Positions 1-10,030 of a stretch of 64,000 bases of DNA are shown one piece after another. Numbering within the stretch: position 1 is the stretch's first letter; each line of letters starts with the position of its first letter. Source of the DNA: Onthophagus taurus (Eukaryota; Arthropoda; Insecta; Coleoptera; Scarabaeidae); contig NC_091968.1 in the NCBI RefSeq assembly GCF_036711975.1, positions 16,058,001 through 16,122,000 of the forward strand, in the 5' to 3' direction. A model generated the notes under the pieces. The model ran no database searches and was not told the DNA's origin. It saw only the letters and a list, made by a program, of their open reading frames with translations. Both the position numbers and the translations under genes were made by a program.

Positions 1-85
1 TGTCAAATGGAAAGACAACAATGTTGATTTGCTATGTTGATTTTTATTCGGCAATCTTTCTTTAGGCGTTAATGGGTTAAAAGGA

Positions 86-448
86 GTGGGAGTCTATCGA
101 CTATCGTGTAGTTGTGGGAAGGTTTACGTTGGCCAAACTGAACGTAACGTCCAGTGCCACATCCAGGAACTTGAAAGGGATGTAAGGTTGAAGAAGATCC
201 AGCAGTCGGCGGTTGCGAAACATTGCCATGCAGAGGGACACCGAATAGACTTCGAACAAACAAAGGTGCTGGCTAGGGACAACAGATATTACCAGAAACT
301 GACAAAAGAAGCCATAGAAATCCATCGACATAGAAATAATGTCAACAGAGAGGATAGCTGGGAGCTTAGCAGAACATGGAAGATAGTGGTAAACACGAAG
401 ACCTCCTCCCGCCTCACACCGGATGCCACGCAATTAGTTAATAATTAG
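86..448 (+). pseudogene. PLE C-terminal GIY-YIG endonuclease, partial
   Basis: Translation starts GVYRLSCSCGKVYVGQT, the GIY-YIG hallmark (G-V-Y, then about 10 residues, then Y-V-G) with the CxC characteristic of Penelope endonucleases. It continues through ERDVRLKK, AVAKHCHAEGH and EAIEIHRHRNNVNREDSWELS, all typical of arthropod PLE C-termini. In PLE nucleases this domain nicks the target for RT priming. The position where the second copy reads CRIKEH reads CHIQEL here, so a conserved Arg and a His are replaced and the domain is probably inactive. The first codon is not a genuine start: the frame continues upstream from the truncated RT. It ends at a stop right before the AT-rich tail. Confidence 0.8.
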
Positions 449-531
449 CTTGTAATTAGCTTTAATTGATTATTAATTAGTTTTCCGACTTATATATTGT
501 TCCCGATTTTCGATTTCGCCACTTTGAACCA

Positions 532-563
532 GTTTCTGAAGAATGGCATCCGAAATGTCAAAC
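532..563 (+). ncRNA. hammerhead-ribozyme-like motif in PLE tail
   Basis: Readable elements in order: GTTT (532-535, stem I), CTGAAGA core (536-542), AT, GG-CAT-CC mini-hairpin (545-551, stem II), GAAA core (552-555), T, GTC cleavage-type triplet (557-559), AAAC (560-563, pairs with GTTT). All catalytic-core blocks (CUGANGA, GAAA, NUH) are in hammerhead order. Stem III is reduced to almost nothing, as in the minimal hammerheads reported from PLEs. Whether it cleaves is unknown. Confidence 0.55.
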
Positions 564-640
564 CTTTTCTTAGAAGACGCACGGCAAAACCCGAAAGTTT
601 TAATGTTAGTTCTAGTTTTAGTTCAATGTGGATTAAATGT

Positions 641-962
641 TTGAAAATAATTAAAATATGTTTTCAATATCTATTGAAAAATTTGAGAAAGAAGTTAAAT
701 TTAAAACATCTTATTTTATTTTGTTATAAATTAAGAAACGGTAAAAAAAATTTTGAATGTTATAAGAAATTGTTATTAAATGTAATTTCAAAATGTATTT
801 AAAAAAATTGTATTTGTTATATTTTTGTAAAAAGTATATCAACGATTTTCATAATTACATTACCTCTCTACACAATAACATATGTAAAATTTACTATTGT
901 AATACAAAAAGATAAACAATAAAATCTTTTGCATTGTACCCTTATTAATTGTAGTAACAATA
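641..962. other. AT-rich stretch, no gene seen
   Basis: Low-complexity A/T-rich DNA between the PLE tail and the MITE. Short open frames exist but have no recognisable domain and skewed Lys/Leu/Phe/Ile composition. Confidence 0.5.
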
Positions 963-1183
963 TACAGGGTGATTCAAAAAACCGCTGACAGACTTCTAGG
1001 GCAGATAATACATCAAAAATTAAGATGAAAAGTTTTAATATACATGGGGTCACAAATGCCTCCTTAACGAGATATAGCGGGTCAAAGTTTCTTTAAAATT
1101 AAACATTATCTGCAATAACAAGCCCTTACACTAGAAGCCCAGTACTCTAGAAGTCTGTCAGCGGTTTTTTGAATCATCCTGTA
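963..1183. mobile_element. CAGGGTG-end MITE (221 bp)
   Basis: Inverted termini of about 37 bp: the left end reads TACAGGGTGATTC and continues through ACCGCTGACAGACTTCTAG. The right end is its reverse complement with one change (CATCCTGTA). TA dinucleotides at both ends fit Tc1/mariner-type target duplication. The interior contains no ORF. A second, longer-surviving copy of the same family starts at about 63699, with interior sequence in common (GAGATATAGCGGGT). Confidence 0.75.
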
Positions 1184-1204
1184 GAATTTAAAATTTATAG
1201 GAAA

Positions 1205-1735
1205 CGAACACAAACTTTTGCTATATTCAGTCAAACATCTTTTCATCATAATTCACACCTTTATTCACACCTTTTCACGCCTTTAGAGCCTACATCTATA
1301 AAAGTTTAAACACACCTTTATCTGATGAAAATAAATCTAATGAAGTTCAAATTATTAAAACTACAGCTATCAACAACGGTTTTTTAACACACAAACAAAT
1401 TCATTAATCAATAGATTACAATTAAAACACAATCTCAATAAGTCAACCTCCTTGCAAAATTTAACACAAAAAGAAAATAATAAAATTTATAGATCTATCT
1501 ATTTTGCTGGCAACACAGCTTACAACACAAAAAGAATTTTTAATAAATATAGCATTAATGTCTCATTTGAGAACAACAATAAAATTCAGAAACAACAATT
1601 GTGGTACACCAAAGTGGAGCTGCAGTGTAATATGTAATGCATGTAATGCCATCATTAAAAACTAGAATCAGAGAGCAACAACATAATGACAATTCCAACT
1701 TCGGCAGACACATATTAACCTATAGTAATACCAAT
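1205..1735 (+). pseudogene. decayed second-family PLE, C-terminal region
   Basis: The ORF at 1452-1637 contains a stretch like IYFAGNTAYNTKRIFNKYSINVSF, the 'xxIPYxxGxSExIxRILxKYxIxVxF' linker preceding the GIY-YIG domain in Neptune/Penelope-type elements. Further on, past stops and frameshifts, CNAC..IIKTRIREQQHNDNSNFGRH matches the end of the nuclease ('KTRIKEHLNNDKSNFGRH' type). It differs in sequence from PLE copy 1, so it is a separate lineage. No intact ORF remains. Confidence 0.55.
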
Positions 1736-1929
1736 TAAACCTTTTAGTACAATATAAGATAAAAAAATTTAAAAATAGTAACCCTCAATTGGAGTGCCTT
1801 AACGATCTGAATGGCACGTTTTTTTTTTAAACACAAAGAAACTTTGAATTTATCTAATTGCAACTTAGACGTAACCCACAAATAAAGTGAATAGCTGTAA
1901 TAAAGAATTTATCCAATTAACATATTAAT

Positions 1930-3310
1930 ATTATACATATATTGGTAAATTTTAATTATTTTAATCATCAGCGTTATCTGATGGATACTCATCCACGATT
2001 TCTTCTGGATTCCGTTGCTGCGCCGGCTTGGTGGGATCGTACATCATTGCAGCAATGCGATAAAATTCCTCCGCCTTTTCAACACTCTTTCCTATACAAG
2101 TTTTGTGGAAAATATATCGTGCAAAGTTTCCCGGGAGATGATTCTTCGAATGACGCCTCGTTGATTTGGGATCCCTAAAATTAATCGAATGGTTAACCCT
2201 TAAATCTACATACCCGTTCCTTTTTAAACAATCGTGGGCTTTCCAATAATTCGAAACAATGGTAGTACCAGGCAGAATCCATTTTTGAATTATTGGTACC
2301 AGGGAATCTTCAGTCCTTGCCTCCACGACCTCCATAAATACGCGTCTTGTCCCTCGTTCGTATCCGCCAAAAACCCACTGTCCTTCAACTTGGTGTCCTC
2401 GGTGATATTTTCTTCTGCCGAATTTACTTTCGTCGATCTCAACGATAGAGCCCGGACCACCTAACTTTTCGGGGTGCAGCAGATACTTATCCAACAGAGC
2501 CTCTCTACAAAACGATGCCCAACCAACCGCTGTCTGCAAGGATATTTCTATAATTTTCGCATTGATCGTAAGGGGTGTCTTTTCCACCCACAAATAGACG
2601 AAGCATAAAATTTGCCAAATTTCTAATATAGAATTTGCAAAAAATGTACCTTTTCGGAACGATACAACATTACCGCACTTCCGTTTTTTTGGTTTACGAA
2701 TGGAAACATGTCCATTGCACACCCAAATGTAGCCATCAGGTGCATTACTGCGATGTTGCAAGACAAGTGGAGTCTCGCATTGGGAACACTTGTACTCGCC
2801 TTCCTTCGGAATGACACCCCATTCCCTCAGGCGGTTAACTAAAGCTTCTCCTTTCAGTGAATGAAGATAAAACAAAGTCAATTCAGTATTCTAAAAAAGT
2901 AAAAATTAATATTTAAAGTTATAGGTCAATTACCCAACTTACCTCAGCCATGTTAAAAACATAAGTAAAGTTAAAAAGCGAAATAAGGTTTATATATAGC
3001 ACCCTAAAATGAATCGGTGTTTCCCATTCCTCCTCTTTAGTACAAAAGGATAAAGATAATGATACTTTTTTCCAAGAATTTTTCCTTTAAAAAAGGAAAG
3101 ACTCCAAACAAGAACAAAGTTAAAAATAGATGTAGCCGCCTTAAAAATCTTTGCCTTAAAAAAGAAGAATACACAAAAAGTTTTTAACTTTAAGAAAAGA
3201 AGTCTTGATAATATGCGTAAAAAAAGTAAAGGTAAAAATAAAAATTCCCGGCTTTTCAAATTTTTTTCGAAGAGTTCCTTAAAAATAATGGAAAAAGCGA
3301 AAACAAGTTT
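1930..3310 (-). mobile_element. Merlin DNA transposon, copy 1
   Basis: Homology with copy 2 (10.03-11.43 kb) covers the transposase, its intron, about 350 bp of 5' flank (to about 3300) and a few bases past the stop. The 3' end of both copies reads ATTGGTAAATTTTAATTATT. I could not define the terminal inverted repeats or the 8-9 bp target duplication typical of Merlin elements. Its 5' side abuts the probable LTR remnant of the Ty3/gypsy relic. Confidence 0.75.
1961..2951 (-). pseudogene. Merlin transposase (IS1595/ISXO2-like DDE), copy 1
   Basis: Two exons: 2943-2951 (ATG GCT GAG) and 1961-2890, separated by a 52-nt GT-AG intron (2891-2942), giving 312 residues. Exon 2 opens as NTELTLFYL. 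Domain order: N-terminal CxxC zinc ribbon (KCSQCET, then a CNG..KCG pair), then the ISXO2-like DDE core with EIDESKFGRRKYHRG and GQWVFGGYERG. The second catalytic Asp is replaced: copy 2 has IVSDYWKAH, this copy has IVSNYWKAH. The expected HTN..IE..W block is missing in both copies; here DPKSTRRHSK also lacks the Glu. The ORF has no stop but should be catalytically dead. Confidence 0.85.
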
Positions 3311-3325
3311 TCTAACAACGTTATA

Positions 3326-3525
3326 TGTATGACGTTTGATTTTTTTTAAATTTATTACTTCTATAATAATTATTTCTTGTTACATGTGTTTAATTCTAAA
3401 ATTTACAAAAGACTAAAAACTACTTGCTTTTTAAGAAATAATTAAGACTAAGGAATAGTTTCTAGAATCAAAACGCAACGTTTCTGTTTTAGCGCAAATG
3501 CATCTACAGGTGATGTGATATAACT
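3326..3525 (-). repeat. probable 3' LTR start of the Ty3/gypsy relic
   Basis: On the minus strand, just past the env-like ORF stop, a purine tract GAGGGAGA (3526-3533) is followed by AGTTATATCACATC. A polypurine tract next to an LTR starting AGTTA is usual for insect errantivirus-type elements. The far end of the LTR is not defined because Merlin copy 1 begins nearby and no second LTR is in the window. Confidence 0.4.
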
Positions 3526-3540
3526 TCTCCCTCATTAGAT

Positions 3541-4100
3541 TCAACTATAGAGACGGTAGTTGAATATCGGTTGGATCGATAATTTTCGATTTTTCGTAAT
3601 TTCCTTATAAAATAAACACATAACGAACAATATTAAAATTATATAGATAATGAGTGTCCACGCGTTTGGTGATCTTGCAATCTTCAACCTTAGAGTTGAT
3701 GGATTTTTGGCAATGATTCTTGATTTTAGTTTATGAAGTTCATCTAAATCAATATCCTTGATATGAGTGAGGTGAGATTGAGACTTGGTAATGTTGAGTG
3801 TGGCGGTTCTTCCAATTCGGAAATAGTATTGATTTCGTAGCATTAATTCTTTGGGCGTTATTGTTGATAGTTTGTTGTTGAATAAAATCTTGCATCCTAC
3901 AAGAATTTCAGATAGGTAACTACCATGTAATTTAATAGTTTCATCTTGTTGATCACATTCAAGTTTTACTAGTTGTGTGGTAGAAATTACCTAAATCCAT
4001 TGATTGGTATCATCTAATTGTTTCACAGTTGTTTCTGTTATCTTTATTTCAGTTTCTTCGCAGTTGTTGTTAATTCTACCATTGAAAAGTTGTACTTCAC
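3541..4100 (-). pseudogene. env-like C-terminal region of the Ty3/gypsy relic
   Basis: The minus-strand ORF at 3541-3843 ends with a membrane segment (hydrophobic run around IIYIILILFVMCLFY) and a short basic tail, as expected for the transmembrane anchor of an errantivirus envelope protein. The upstream part to about 4100 has spaced Cys residues but is interrupted by a stop. No signal peptide or complete ectodomain can be read. Env identity rests on position after integrase, the membrane anchor and adjacency to the polypurine tract; sequence similarity was not tested. Confidence 0.5.
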
Positions 4101-4107
4101 AAGGGCT

Positions 4108-5339
4108 TTATTTAGTGATTAGTTCGAGATTTAATCTTTTATAAACGTAATATTGATATGACAACTGTTTGCAGAGGTCGCTTTCGAATCCGAAATACAT
4201 TTCATTTTTTATTAAATATTTGTTTTCGAATTTATATCCTAATTTCTTTCTTTCATGTTTTTTTATAAATACTTTTTGTTGTGGTTGGAATAGAGTAGGT
4301 TTATCGCGGCTTTTATTAAGGTTTTCGGTAACAGTTTGTTTTTTATTAATCAAATTTTTATTAATTTTAGAATACATTAATTTTGCTTTTTTCTTATATT
4401 GATACATACAATCGATTTATAATCTTTTAAGATGGATATTTATGTTAATATCAAAAGTATCACCATTATTAGTATGGACATTGATTACATCAATTGTTTT
4501 AAATTTTATACTAGAATGTAATGATTGATTATAAGCCAATATAGCGTAAATCATTCGAGATTGGATGGTCGTGGTTGCAAAACCATCGAAGTTTAGTAAC
4601 TGAATGTGTTCAGCGAGAGTTGAATGGAGTCTCTCTATAACACCGTAAAGGCCCGTACAGACACGTTTAGTAATTTAGTCGAGTAGCGAGTAATTTAGTA
4701 ACTCGCCACGTGCGGACAGTACAATTTAGTCGAGTAGTTTACTAAAACGATTTAGTCGGGTAGATCCATTTGATTCTATTTTTTCGGTCGAGTAGCGTAC
4801 CCCCACTATTCACAACTGCCACTAAACACGTGCGAACGCATAAATTTAGTTTAGTGAATTAGCAATTGTATTGCGCGCGATGACGTCGTCTGTTCATCTT
4901 GAGTACCACTAAAGTGTCTTGAGCGTATTAAATGTGGACAGTTGCCATCTACTAAACGTTCCAGTGGTAAGTGGCTACTCGCTACTCGACTAAATTACTA
5001 AACGTGTCTGTACGGGTCTTTAGATTGGGGATGAGGCGTAATGAAATGTAATTTTATTTTATGAAGTGATAGAAGATTATTTTTAAATTCAGTTCCGTTA
5101 TCTACTACGATTTGAATTGGTATTCCATGGTGTGAAAAGTAAATTAATAATTTGTCTACTATTTTTATAGCAGCTAAGGAATTTAAAGGACACGCTTGAG
5201 GATATTTTGAAAAACTATCAATAATAGTTAAAAATTTAGATCTCTCTAAGGTGTATGTGTCTAAATGTAGATTAAGAGGACCATTTAAAATTACATCTAA
5301 CAGTTTCACAAAAAAGTTCACGTAAATTTTGATCTTCAA
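4108..5339 (-). pseudogene. Ty3/gypsy integrase, split by a MITE
   Basis: The part at 5021-5339 has an rve-type core: LTIIDSFSKYPQA (first Asp) and IVVDNGTEFKN (second Asp). It runs to FITPHPQS, where the MITE begins. The continuation on the other side (about 4420-4645) supplies the catalytic Glu region (GVIERLHSTL) and a further stretch. The ORF at 4108-4407, with FQPQQKVFIKKHERKKLGYKF, matches the basic C-terminal tail of these integrases. Frame breaks exist besides the MITE, so no functional protein is expected. Confidence 0.75.
4648..5020. mobile_element. 373-bp MITE inserted in the Ty3/gypsy integrase
   Basis: Terminal inverted repeats of about 45 bp (4648-4692 and 4976-5020), identical apart from one base near the tip, start AAGGCCCGTACAGACACG. 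The element is flanked by TA (4646-4647 and 5021-5022), the target duplication of Tc1/mariner-superfamily elements. The interior holds more copies of the TIR motifs (TTTAGTCGAGTAG; CACGTGCG). Removing it reconnects the two halves of the integrase region. No coding capacity. Confidence 0.9.
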
Positions 5340-5364
5340 AATAAATCTGATACGATAAATTCTT

Positions 5365-5640
5365 TTAAAGTTTGCTTTTGAAAACTACATAAATTTTTTG
5401 TTTGGTTGGAGTATACAATACAAAAGATAGGATTATTTGATTATTTCCGTGATTTATACGAGTATCGGAAATAGGTATGTCAACTATGGGGTTTTGATCA
5501 TTATTAGAATGAAGTGTGTCATCTAAATCTGGAATATTATCTAAATCTGCAATATCTAGAGGTTCGTTATCCGGATGAAGTTGAATAGAATCGTTAGCAT
5601 CGATAGGTGTGGAATCAATATTGGTATTAGAATCATCCAT
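5365..5640 (-). pseudogene. acidic pol linker of the Ty3/gypsy relic
   Basis: This 91-codon minus-strand frame lies between RNase H and integrase. It is Asp/Asn-rich for its first two thirds and then reads NNQIILSFV, resembling the segment between RNase H and the integrase zinc-binding region in errantivirus pol. The zinc HHCC motif is not visible. It is not an independent gene. Confidence 0.45.
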
Positions 5641-5727
5641 ATACCTATGCTAAGATCTCAAATGTCTCTTTAGTGTTTAACTCAATTCGTGAAACCGCGT
5701 CGGCGTAGTAATTTAGAATGAGGGTAT

Positions 5728-6340
5728 TTAATTGAAAATAAAATTATTGAGTGATTTGTGGTCAGTTATTATATTAAACTTTCTACCGAAATGATATGGC
5801 CTAAAATATTTCGTGGCCCAGATAATCGAAAGTAGTTCTTTCTCGATTGTTGAGTAATTCTGTTCAGAATGATTTAAACTTCGCGATGCGTAAGCTATGG
5901 GTAAATCGTTACCAATTGGTCCTTGTAATAAGATAGCGCCAAGTGCTACGTTGCTAGCATCGGTTGTCAAATTAAGCGGTTTGGAAAAATCTGGGTATTG
6001 AAGTAATGGTTCATTGATTAGTACATTTTTGCAAGTTTCGAAACAATGAACAAACTCTTCGGTATGTTCTATCTTTAATCCTTTCTTCAAACATCTAGTA
6101 AGTGGTTTTATTATTCTTGCGAAGTCTCTAGTGAACTTACGGTAATAACCTAACAAACCGAGAAATCCCTTAATTTGCTTGGTGGTTTTGGGAATTGGAT
6201 ATTTCTTAATTGCTGAGACTTTATCTTGATTTGGTAACGCCTTCTGGGGTAACTATGTGGCCTAAATATGCAACTTCTTTTCTAAGAAATTCTGATTTAT
6301 CTAATTCAATTTTGAAATTTGATTGTCTTAATCTGCTAAT
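5728..6340 (-). pseudogene. Ty3/gypsy RT C-terminus and RNase H
   Basis: Upstream of the ORF at 5728-6156 the frame-broken sequence reads SNFKIELDKSEFL and VAYLGHIVTPEG, the RT thumb. The ORF then has LGYYRKFTRDFA, LTTDASNVALGAILLQ (RNase H catalytic Asp), YSTIEKELLSIIWATKYFR (Glu) and ITDHKSLN (Asp), all diagnostic of Ty3/gypsy RNase H. The RT palm with its YxDD box is absent. A small frameshift separates the first two blocks. Confidence 0.85.
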
Positions 6341-6454
6341 AATTTAATTATTAGCAGATGTTCTTTACTTTATTAGCAAAGTCACCGATGTTGATAAACT
6401 TTAATTTTTCTGCTTTTTACTGTATATTTTTTTCTCGATGATATTATTTGTACA

Positions 6455-7050
6455 ATGGCTTTATCTTTTTATTATCAGAACGTTCAGGGTCTTCGCACCA
6501 AACTGCAATCTTTGCATAATAACCTCTTGAATGCGGATTTTGATGTCGTGTGCCTCACTGAAACGTGGCTACATCCCGGTATTTATTCCTCTGAAGGGTT
6601 TCCTTCCTCCTTTAATGTTTTTAGATGCAATCGCCCGAACGTTGCCGACAACAGTTTGCGCGGTGGGGGTGTTCTTATTGGAGTTGCAGCGTATCTTCCT
6701 GCAATTCTTCAGTCCGCCTGGTTCACTGGTGTTGACGCTGTCAGTGTAACGTTGCGCTCGGGATGCACGACGATTCATATTTGTTGCATTATATATTCCC
6801 CCTCACGATATTACTTCCCTAAATAATTAATTAAACCTAATGATCGTTTTATAATTTGTGGAGACTTTAATTTGCCTGAATTAAACTGGTCACTTGACCT
6901 GGATTCCGGTTTCGCCACTGCTTCCGGATCCATCAACGCCCGCTCCAGTGAATTTCTGGATGTTCTTTCCCTTTGCGGACTTAACCAACTAAATTATCAT
7001 AAAAACTCTTATGTAAACACACTTGATCTTGTTATTACGAATTCTGCTTG
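6455..7050 (+). pseudogene. LINE A endonuclease domain (APE-type)
   Basis: Motifs in order: YYQNVQGLRTKL (N-terminal Asn), DFDVVCLTETWL (catalytic Glu), GGGVLIGV, then after an in-frame TAA at 6824 the same frame continues with FIICGDFNLPELNW (GDFN motif) and TLDLVITNS (C-terminal Asp region). The domain nicks target DNA for reverse transcription. The stop after about 123 codons inactivates it. Confidence 0.85.
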
Positions 7051-7057
7051 AATCGAA

Positions 7058-8431
7058 TTGCTTCCTGAGGACAGTGCGCACTCCACTCTAAAGTTTTCCT
7101 GCTCAATTTCATTTACTCGTTCATTATCTATACATCATGGTGATGCTTTTTGTTTTAGAAAAGCCCGGTTTCCTGAATTGAATGAGTACTTTAATGGAAT
7201 TGACTGGAAATCAGAGCTCGCTGGTCGTGATATCAATGACGCTGTTCAAATTTTTTATAACTATGTTAATACTGCTATTCGCGAATTTGTCCCTTTAAAA
7301 CGCAAAGCTAGCAAGGGTTTTCCCAGTTGGTTTTCATACAGTACCATTAAAGTAATTCGAGACAAAAGGTGGGCGCACTGTAGATGGAAGCGTTTTAGAA
7401 ACCGACTTGACTACCTCACTTTTTCAATTCTAAGGAGTCGTGCAAAGTATCTAATCCATCACAATTACATGGAGTATGTTAGAAGAGCTGAAAGTAATAT
7501 GCAATCTGATCCAAAGGTGTTTTGGGCTTTTACTAAGTCTAAGAAGCGTGCGGATGTCATTCCTTCTACGATGTCATGGAATGGAACTGTTGTCGGCGAT
7601 GGTGTCGGAGTATGCTCATTGTTTGCTGATTTCTTTTCTTCGGTTTTTGTGAATCCTGCTCCAATCCAGCAGAATGTAGATTGTATAGAAATGGATACTC
7701 TTCCTTTGAGTCAGATGCAGTTTGACAGACTTGAGGTTGAGGAGGCCCTGATGGGCATCAGGGTTACAGACAGTATAGGTACTGATGGTATTCCATCAAT
7801 TTTAATCAAGGAATGTTCACACTCTCTGTCCCTTCCTTTAACTATTTTATTTAATGCTTCATTGATAATGGGTGTCTTTCCTTTATTGTGGAAGCGGGCT
7901 TTTGTTCTTCCCATTTTTAAATCTGGGGACCGTGGTGCTATATCCGATTACCGCCCCATATCTATTTTGCCAGCATTTGGGAAAGTGTTTGAGAAAGTAG
8001 TTCATGCACGTCTATTCTTTGCCCTTAAGTCTAAAATCAATTCTAGACAACATGGTTGTTTTGCTGGTCGCTCGGTGGAGAGTAACTTGCTTGAATATAC
8101 CCAGTATATCTTATCTACTCTGGATGATTCTTGTCAGGTTGATTCAGTTTATACGGATTTTAGAAAAGCTTTCGACCGGGTGGATCACAACTTACTTCTG
8201 TTAAAACTAAAGAAGTTTGGTGTTCAGGGAAATCTTTTGCAATGGCTTGCTTCCTATCTGAAGGAGAGATGCCAGATTGTTTCGGTTAATGGTTTTTTCT
8301 CTAATCCTGTGTCAGTTCCTTCTGGTGTTCCACAGGGTTGCCATCTGGGCCCTTTACTGTTTAATATTTATGTTAACGACATATTTGACGTCGTTAATTA
8401 TGCCCAATGTTTAATGTATGCTGACGATTAA
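7058..8431 (+). pseudogene. LINE A reverse transcriptase domain
   Basis: The frame stays open for 457 codons. RT motifs: DGIPSILIKEC, WKRAFVLPIFKSGDR, DYRPISILPAFGKVFEKVV, GCFAGRS, VYTDFRKAFDRVDHNLL (first Asp), SGVPQGCHLGPLLFNIYVNDI and the MYADD box, immediately followed by a TAA stop. It continues the endonuclease frame across the stop at 7049. This is a Jockey-superfamily RT, inactivated by stops. Confidence 0.88.
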
Positions 8432-8577
8432 AAACTCTTTCTCCGTATTATCTCCTCACCTCTTGATTGTTCTAAACTGCAATCTGACTTAAACAATCTA
8501 CATGCTTTTTGCTTAAATAATTTTAATGCCTTTCATTAAACTTATCAAAGTGTAATGTTATTTCCTTCTCTAGGAGG

Positions 8578-8997
8578 GTGAACACAGTCCACTACAATTA
8601 TAGCGTCGCTGGTGAGAGGTTGCAACGTGTCTCATTTATTAGAGATTTGGGTGTTACATTTGATTATAAATTATTATTTGATAAACATATCGATACTGTT
8701 GTCTCCAAAGCCTGGCGTATGTTAGGATTTATTATGAGATCAACGGTAGCTTTTTCAAACATTGCTGCAATTAGAAATCTCTATTTTGCCTATGTTTACA
8801 GCACACTTAACTTCTGCAGCGTCGTTTGGAATCCTCAGTATCTCTCGTATAAATCTAGAATTGAGCGTATTCAATCTAAATTCCTCAAATACCTTTGTTT
8901 TAAATTTTCCATTCAATACATTGATTACGAATCAACTTGCACTTCTTTTCGTATGTTAACCATTATTAATGTTAATTCATTATTATTATTATTGTGA
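8578..8997 (+). pseudogene. LINE A C-terminal ORF2 segment
   Basis: Reads HYNYSVAGERLQRVSFIRDLGVTFDYKLLFDKHIDTVVSKAWRMLGF, the RT-thumb/C-terminal block 'IKDLGVxxDxxLxFxxHI' of Jockey-like LINEs, then YFAYVYSTLNFCSVVWNPQY. It is out of frame with the preceding RT block because of a frameshift in 8431-8578. It ends shortly before the A-rich 3' tail. Confidence 0.8.
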
Positions 8998-9105
8998 ACT
9001 GTAATTCTATTTTATTTGTATACAATTGGTTGTTTGTGGTACAGTATTATTGGGTTCGACCTGTTTCTGTACCCACATGAAATAAATAAAATAAAATAAA
9101 ATAAA

Positions 9106-10030
9106 AAATAATGTCGTCTAATTAGTTCAAACAGTTTAAAGTGCAAATTAAAAATTTTTCATATATCCGACGTTTGGCTATAACGGACACTCCTTTCCTC
9201 GTCATTAATCCGTTATATCGAGGTTTTACTGTAATGTCAAATTACATTGGGAAGTTGCATTTTATGTAGGACAAAGTAAATATTTTAAAGTAGGTAAATA
9301 ATTTGAAGTTTATAGATACGCTCTGTTTTCTATAGAAATACATTTTTGTCTATTACATTTTATTTTAAGTGAAATTTAGGGTATACTTCGTTGATTATAC
9401 TACTACTATTCGAAAAGAAATTCAATAAAAAGTAAACTAAAGAATAAGGGTACTAATTTTAAAAAAACCTACTTAATTTAATTATTTTTTTCTATTCACT
9501 TTTATTTATAAAATATATTGATGTTATACAAGGGTTATTCAACAGGCAGGTACATGGTGTACAGGGCCAAACACCATTTACATACCTTCCAGGAAAACTT
9601 CCTAAAAATCAGAGTTAAATATTCTTTTAGCGTTCTGTAACAATTAAGAAATACAATAAAATTCTTTAAATTCCTAGAAGCGATTTATTTACCTGAGTTT
9701 ATGTTTAACGGAAATTCTCTTTAAAGCATAAAAGGAAATTATAGACAATTGTATAAATGTATACAAACAAGAATTACTATAAAGGTAATGTAATATAATA
9801 AACAATAAATAATATAACAGTTAATCTTCAAACAAGTTTGGGCTATTGTGTGTTTCTGTAATATTACGGTGTATGTATATGCAAAACTTTTGGCGAGCGC
9901 TATACCTACTGCCGTAGACATCACGAATTCGTCTATCTCACTTTGACGATATGGCATCGCACTCCTGCGTAACTGACCGGCCAAGATTGATTTGCCAAAC
10001 TGTATTTTTTATCAGAGTATTCTCTACGGG
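9106..10030. other. no gene; pogo/Tigger-type end at about 9165-9236
   Basis: AT-rich DNA between LINE A and Merlin copy 2. Bases 9165-9236 contain GGCTATAACGGACACTCC and CCGTTATATCGAGGTTTTAC, close to the termini of pogo/Tigger-type elements (CAGTAAAACCTCGATATAACGG), probably a MITE end. An 81-codon minus-strand frame at 9739-9984 has no recognisable domain. Confidence 0.4.

Larger units (their letters stand above)
1..640 (+). mobile_element. Penelope-like element (PLE copy 1), 3' end
   Basis: The window opens inside a PLE. It has the C-terminal GIY-YIG endonuclease part of the ORF (to 448), then an untranslated tail with a hammerhead-like motif (532-563) and a stretch at about 575-625 that reads as the dispersed CTAGTGTTAG-type repeat. 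The same order (GIY-YIG, hammerhead-like motif, CGG..AACCCGAAAG, CTAGTGTTAG) recurs in PLE copy 2 (36.6-40.66 kb), which supports treating the tail as part of the element. PLEs are known to carry terminal pseudo-LTR-like sequences with hammerhead ribozymes. The RT part would lie left of the window. Confidence 0.75.
3525..6355 (-). mobile_element. Ty3/gypsy (errantivirus-like) retroelement relic
   Basis: Minus-strand order from high to low coordinate: RT end plus RNase H, an acidic pol linker, integrase, env-like region, polypurine tract, LTR start. This is the pol-env order of insect errantivirus-like Ty3/gypsy elements. The gag, protease and most of RT are missing; the RT end at about 6340-6355 abuts a small palindrome and then a LINE. 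A 373-bp MITE splits the integrase. Frameshifts and stops are scattered throughout, so this is an inactive endogenous copy. Confidence 0.8.
6430..9105 (+). mobile_element. Jockey-like LINE, copy A (decayed)
   Basis: ORF2 begins at about 6455 (MALSFYYQNVQGLRTKL, the usual start of the endonuclease in this clade) and the element ends in an A-rich tail of AAATAAAAT repeats (about 9080-9105). Only ORF2 is present, so ORF1 is lost or truncated. It abuts the broken end of the Ty3/gypsy relic at about 6360. The reading frame has three in-frame stops (about 6824, 7049, 8429) and at least one frameshift near 8525. Confidence 0.85.

Noticed and set aside
497..802. 101-codon ORF after the PLE
   Set aside because: Lies in the untranslated PLE tail and AT-rich DNA; no domain, biased composition.
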